Source: Holosporaceae bacterium (GTDB lineage: Bacteria > Pseudomonadota > Alphaproteobacteria > UBA3830). Taken from it: a stretch of 18,052 nucleotides of DNA. The notes beneath the pieces are model-generated. The model was given only the letters and a program-made list of their open reading frames with translations. It searched no databases and was not told where the DNA came from. Below are positions 15,002 through 18,052 of the stretch, in pieces (the first letter of the stretch is position 1; every line of letters starts with the position of its first letter). A program made the position numbers and the translations under genes. The stretch lies in NCBI GenBank assembly GCA_031262635.1, contig JAISHN010000010.1:1-18052 (forward strand), in the 5' to 3' direction.

Positions 15002-15716
15002 GTACGACGGAACGCCGTTTTCAGGATGGCAGAGACAAAAAGACTTAGACACAGTCCAACAACGTTTGGAAGAAGCTCTGCTTCCGTTAGTAAAAGTCCC
15101 TACGGTTTTATACGGTTGCGGACGAACGGACGCGGGCGTTCACGCTCTCGGCCAAGCGGCTCATTTTAATACCGAATTCGATCTCGATTGTTTTCGCATA
15201 CGAGAATGCGTCAACGCTCGTTTGCGAGACGTTCCGATCGCCGTATTGTCGGTCGAAGAAGTCTCGAACGACTTTGACGCGAGGTTTAGCGCGATCGAAA
15301 GATCATACCTTTACAAAATCTTGAACCGCAGAGCGAAACCTTGCGTAGAATCCAACCGAGTTTGGCATGTCGTCCCGCATATAAACGCGGGAAAAATGAA
15401 CGCCGCCGCTCAATGTTTGGTCGGAAAACACGATTTTTCGTCTTTTCGAGCCGCCGGCTGCCAATCTAGTTCGCCGATCAAGACGTTGAACGCAATTTCC
15501 GTAACGCGCGAAGGAGATTTAGTCGTCGTTAAGGTATACGCAAGATCGTTTTTGTATCGCCAGGTCAGAAATATCGTCGGATCGCTGTTTTTTGTCGGCT
15601 GCGGAAAATGGAGCGAGAGCGATTTTTGCGAAGTCCTCGCGGCGAAAGACCGAACAAAAGCCGGCCTCGCCGCCCCCGCCCGCGGATTGTATTTTTTAGG
15701 CGTTAGGTACGAGTGA
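14976..15716 (+). CDS. truA: tRNA pseudouridine(38-40) synthase TruA
   Basis: A 246-residue enzyme that isomerises uridines 38, 39 and 40 in the anticodon stem-loop of many tRNAs. It shows YDGTPFSGWQRQ near the N-terminus and the catalytic Asp52 in GCGRTDAGVHALGQ. Later come HDFSSFRAAGC, YARSFLYRQVRNIVGSL (the conserved C-terminal RNA-binding and active-site block) and the C-terminal APARGLYF. Nothing is missing. ATG 14976 lies inside the permease gene, with a weak GAAG ribosome site, consistent with coupling. The usual alphaproteobacterial partners fmt/def are not next to it. Confidence 0.97.
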   Translation: MNRYKLTIEYDGTPFSGWQRQKDLDTVQQRLEEALLPLVKVPTVLYGCGRTDAGVHALGQAAHFNTEFDLDCFRIRECVNARLRDVPIAVLSVEEVSNDFDARFSAIERSYLYKILNRRAKPCVESNRVWHVVPHINAGKMNAAAQCLVGKHDFSSFRAAGCQSSSPIKTLNAISVTREGDLVVVKVYARSFLYRQVRNIVGSLFFVGCGKWSESDFCEVLAAKDRTKAGLAAPARGLYFLGVRYE

Positions 15717-15781
15717 TTTACTTGCTCTTCCTGTTTTTGCGGAAAAGAGTAGGCGAGGGAGAAATGCGCTATGCAATCATC

Positions 15782-15807
15782 TGTAGGCGCGAGTGATTGC
15801 CCCTACA
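15782..15807. repeat. Palindrome of the TGTAGG...CCTACA type
   Basis: TGTAGG and CCTACA ends with an imperfect GC-rich interior around GAGTGATT, in the spacer where truA and pleD converge. It resembles the element at 10009-10028 (GCGAATGATT core) and the one at 9942-9970. No T-run follows, so terminator function is not shown. Confidence 0.5.
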
Positions 15808-15819
15808 ACAAACGCGGCG

Positions 15820-17100
15820 TTACATGCAAATTTTAACGGAATTTCCGCCGGCTTGTTTGGCGGCGTACATGAATTTATCGGCTATTAAGATCGCTTCATA
15901 CAAAGACGCGTCGCTTTTCATCTCCACGCAGCACAAGCCGATGCTTACGGCGCATTGAGCGTCGCCAAACGCCGACGCGTCGATTCTTTCTCGGATTCTC
16001 TCGGCGATGTTATGAGCGACGGCTTTCGTAACGTCGTTCATTATAACGACGAACTCGTCGCCGCCGTATCTAGCGATGATGTCGGAAGCCCGTATGTATC
16101 TTTTGATAACGTTGGAAACGTGCTTTAGCATCGAATCTGCGAACGAATGTCCGAATTTATCGTTTATAGATTTAAATTTGTCCACGTCCAGCATAATGAC
16201 CGCGACGTTTGATAAATCGCGTCTCACGTTTTTCAAGTAATCCTCTAAAAAAGATCGATTATAGGCTTCGGTAGTCGAGTCTATTGCGGATAAATATAGG
16301 CTTTTTCTTAGTTTCTTAGAGAATGTTTCGTATAGCTTTTTGTATCTTATCGCCGAGTTTAGCCTTTGTTCGACTATGGACGGATTGGATTTAACGTTTA
16401 AAATATCAGTAAACCCCAAGTTAACATCATGTTTATCTATATTATCTTTATTGTCGCCGTCGAACGTAAAAAATATCGGCTTATATTTATTCACTTTTCG
16501 CAAACTTAAACCGGCGCAGCATTCTTTAGCTTGATGATGATTTGTATTTATAAGAAATAAATCCGCATCGCTAAAACTGTCCGCCGTCGGCCAAGTTCTT
16601 ATCATCACGATTTCGGCGTCCGTCAACACGCTTTTGGGCAAAAAGTCGACGTTATCGTAAAAAAAAGCGACGATTTTGCGAGCGTCGCTTTCGTCGAGAT
16701 GCACGGCGCCTAGCAAACTATCGTCGAACAAATCTTTCATTTTAATGAGGGCGTTCATTCGAGAAATCAACGTTTCTTGGTTTACATTAACGTCGACTAT
16801 ATCGTCTAGTTTTATCGGAGGAATCTTTTGATCTTCCGATTCGATCACTCCTATTATTGGAATCACTCCGCACAATTGCTTTAAAACGGAGAAAAAATCA
16901 AGAAATAGCGAATTGGCCGACTCTGAAAAATCCGCGGGAAGGGACAAAAACACCACGTCTATCGATTGATCGCTTACGATTCGCAAAGAGTCTTCGTCGG
17001 ATTTTGAAAATGCCAAAGAATAATGAATTTTTTGCAATTTTGACGCAATTAACGATGAATTCGAATCATTCTGGTCAATTATCAAGACATTTGCGGCCAT
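15820..17100 (-). CDS. pleD: PleD-like diguanylate cyclase with degenerate receiver domains
   Basis: A 426-residue protein with the PleD layout: receiver 1 (1-122), receiver-like adaptor (about 131-250) and GGDEF domain (about 270-426), which makes cyclic di-GMP from two GTP. The catalytic domain is complete: LDVDKFKSINDKFGHS, RYGGDEF (344-350) and product-inhibition site RASD (337-340). Receiver 1 is not. The position of Caulobacter PleD phosphoacceptor Asp53 is Ser53 (FLSLP), the acidic pair is D9-Q10, and by eye the conserved Thr and Lys are replaced by Ile and Val. Receiver 2 has Asn185 at the equivalent site, as in the adaptor of Caulobacter PleD. Phosphorylation-driven dimerisation therefore looks impossible. 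ATG 17100 with GAGGA upstream overlaps divK by 26 bp. Confidence 0.9.
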   Translation of the reverse strand: MAANVLIIDQNDSNSSLIASKLQKIHYSLAFSKSDEDSLRIVSDQSIDVVFLSLPADFSESANSLFLDFFSVLKQLCGVIPIIGVIESEDQKIPPIKLDDIVDVNVNQETLISRMNALIKMKDLFDDSLLGAVHLDESDARKIVAFFYDNVDFLPKSVLTDAEIVMIRTWPTADSFSDADLFLINTNHHQAKECCAGLSLRKVNKYKPIFFTFDGDNKDNIDKHDVNLGFTDILNVKSNPSIVEQRLNSAIRYKKLYETFSKKLRKSLYLSAIDSTTEAYNRSFLEDYLKNVRRDLSNVAVIMLDVDKFKSINDKFGHSFADSMLKHVSNVIKRYIRASDIIARYGGDEFVVIMNDVTKAVAHNIAERIRERIDASAFGDAQCAVSIGLCCVEMKSDASLYEAILIADKFMYAAKQAGGNSVKICM

Positions 17101-17485
17101 TTATTTTATCCTCGATACATGCTCGTACAAATTCGGTAAACTTATCAATAGAAAACGGTTTTGTTAAGAATGCGTCTAATATTTTTGCGATTTTTTTCTT
17201 ACGTTCTATATTATAAACGGATAACCCAATGATAGGCATAACGTTTGAAACCTGTTCCGATTTCATTTTAATAATCAGTTTTTCTACGAAAGATTCTTCG
17301 CCGATTTCGGCGTTCATTAGAACCAAGTCTTGTTTAGATTCCTTGATTTTTATTAGCCCGTCCATAGCTGATTTCGCAACGTAAACGTCAAAACCATCCG
17401 CCGTCAACGCATCCTCGTAAAGCTTAGAACTTAACGGATTTTTCTCGATCAACACAGCTGATTTTCTGAATAAATTCGCCTGCAT
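17075..17485 (-). CDS. divK: DivK-like single-domain receiver lacking the phosphoacceptor
   Basis: A 136-residue stand-alone receiver domain, upstream of and overlapping pleD, in the same order as the Caulobacter divK-pleD operon. DivK is normally phosphorylated by PleC/DivJ and controls the CckA-CtrA cell-cycle relay. Here AVLIEKNPLSSKLYEDAL and LVLMNAEIGEES align with the DivK strands, but the phosphoacceptor aspartate is Asn58 and the acidic pair is E14-K15. The Thr position is Ser89, and Lys109 in LTKPFS is kept. The fold seems intact, but it cannot take a phosphoryl group in the normal way. ATG 17485 has AGCGGA close upstream. Assignment as DivK rests mainly on position and partial similarity; another single-domain receiver is possible. 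Confidence 0.7.
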   Translation of the reverse strand: MQANLFRKSAVLIEKNPLSSKLYEDALTADGFDVYVAKSAMDGLIKIKESKQDLVLMNAEIGEESFVEKLIIKMKSEQVSNVMPIIGLSVYNIERKKKIAKILDAFLTKPFSIDKFTEFVRACIEDKINGRKCLDN

Positions 17486-17561
17486 ATCATCCGCTCTGTT
17501 TTAATGCGTCATTTTTAATAATTATATAGCAATATATTTAAAAAATCGACACAAAATTTAC

Positions 17562-17593
17562 AAAAAAAAAAAAAAAAATAATAATAATAAATA
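17562..17593. repeat. Homopolymer A17 followed by TAA triplets
   Basis: Seventeen consecutive A bases (17562-17578) run into about four TAA units. It lies about 75-105 bp upstream of the divK start, behind its presumed promoter. Such tracts change length easily by slippage. Confidence 0.8.
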
Positions 17594-17675
17594 CGGCCTA
17601 CGGCCAAGAATGACGAGACGTAGCAATTCTCCCTCTCCCCTCGCGGAAGAGGTTTGGGCGAGGAGCATAATATCC

Positions 17676-17773
17676 CTTCGTCATCCTAGAGGAGGGCTTG
17701 CCCGACGAAGGATCCAAACGGTTTTCCCGCGTCTTCGTCGTATGGAACCTTCGCTTTGCTCAGGATGATGGAA
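17676..17773 (+). repeat. Dispersed repeat element with inverted ends, copy 3
   Basis: The ends are CTTCGTCATCCT (17676-17687) and AGGATGATGGAA (17762-17773). The interior holds TTTTCCCGCGTCTTCGTCG and CTTCGCTTTGCTC (17749-17761), matching the copy at 9795-9880 with scattered substitutions. A GGGCTTGCCC hairpin lies in its left half. Confidence 0.6.
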
Positions 17774-17825
17774 GAAGAAAAACGCTAGGACGACGAGAAA
17801 GAAACGTCATTGCGCCATTTTTCTT

Positions 17826-17854
17826 CGTCATTGCGAGCGAAGCGAAGCAATCTA
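17826..17854 (-). repeat. Inverted copy of the CTTCGCTTCGCTC repeat
   Basis: GAGCGAAGCGAAG (17835-17847) is the exact reverse complement of the 13-bp core at 1464 and 9856. It is flanked by CGTCATTGC and CAATCTAG, a variant with ends ATTGC/GCAAT. It lies 60 bp from the end of the transposase fragment. Confidence 0.6.
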
Positions 17855-17907
17855 GGATTTTTAAACTTCCCGCATTTCTAGATTGATACGGTGTCGGAGA
17901 GTTGGAG

Positions 17908-18051
17908 TCAAGAGTAAACATTGAGACGGTTCCCGCTGAATTTTGAGTTATATTTGAGTATAGCGAAAATGATATGCGGCATTTTGCGGATGACGGCGCA
18001 GAGAATTTGTTTGTGGAATTTTTTCCGTTCTTTCAACTTCTGATAGAATTT
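17908..18051 (-). CDS. C-terminal end of an IS110-family transposase (partial)
   Basis: A reading frame enters from the right edge and ends at TGA 17908-17910 after 47 residues. Its sequence, FYQKLKERKKFHKQILCAVIRKM followed by IIFAILKYNSKF, fits the end of IS110/IS116/IS902 transposases (COG3547), whose tails typically read FYxxLxxxGKxxKxALxAVxRKLLxxxxxxLKxNxPF. The catalytic parts would lie to the right. The usual aliphatic RKLL is RKMP here, so some decay is possible. It cannot be judged from this window whether the element is complete. Confidence 0.65.
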   Translation of the reverse strand, partial: KFYQKLKERKKFHKQILCAVIRKMPHIIFAILKYNSKFSGNRLNVYS

Positions 18052-18052
18052 T

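Larger units (their letters stand above)
17486..17907. other. Gene-free repeat-rich spacer upstream of divK
   Basis: About 420 bp without a credible gene. From left to right it has a TATAAT-like -10 for divK (17521-17526, minus) with no good -35. Next come a run of 17 A residues and TAA triplets (17562-17593) and a CCTCGC/GCGAGG dyad around 17639-17662. Two copies of the dispersed repeat complete it. Short frames here read only through repeats. Confidence 0.65.

Noticed and set aside
17698..17886. 62-codon plus-strand frame upstream of divK
   Set aside because: It spans two repeat copies, lacks a ribosome site and resembles no protein.
1..18052. CRISPR arrays, tRNA or rRNA genes, replication origin
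   Set aside because: No regularly spaced direct repeats, no tRNA T-loop or rRNA-like stretches and no DnaA-box cluster were seen by eye in the intergenic regions.

Overview
The window looks like a chromosomal segment of an alphaproteobacterium of moderate G+C. This rests on lineage-typical features: an FtsZ core of alphaproteobacterial type (EVDEAANRIREEVD), an alphaproteobacterial Hsp20 (SYPPYNIE...GIATRQF), a YebC starting SGHSQFKNIMYRKG, and a divK-pleD gene pair arranged as in Caulobacter. The intergenic regions carry many short palindromic repeats, and there is an IS110-type transposase tail at the right edge. A host- or gut-associated low-G+C lineage is possible, but that is inference.

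Layout. The left edge holds the first 12 codons of a minus-strand gene behind a palindromic operator-like site, then a minus-strand SAM methyltransferase, then a divergent hsp20 with a strong sigma70-type promoter. Positions 1584-8315 (minus) are the distal part of a division and cell-wall cluster, transcribed murG-murC-murB-ftsQ-ftsA-ftsZ with overlapping or nearly touching genes. No murD/ftsW lies upstream and no ddl lies between murB and ftsQ. A thiolase gene diverges from murG. It converges, across a repeat-rich spacer, on a two-gene unit (Bax-inhibitor-1-like membrane protein, then yebC) that ends in a rho-independent terminator made from one of the repeats. An MsbA-type ABC exporter (minus) and an amino-acid permease overlapping truA (plus) diverge from a common spacer. 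The right end is a divK-pleD operon on the minus strand, then about 420 bp of repeats and low-complexity sequence, then the transposase fragment.

How the genes work together. murG/murC/murB make and assemble the muropeptide precursor; ftsQ/ftsA/ftsZ build the divisome. The divK-pleD pair would normally couple cell-cycle phosphorelay to c-di-GMP synthesis. Here both proteins have lost the phosphoacceptor aspartates, while the PleD GGDEF active site and its product-inhibition site are intact. This is the most unusual biology in the window. The rest is housekeeping. No CRISPR array, tRNA, rRNA or complete mobile element was seen.
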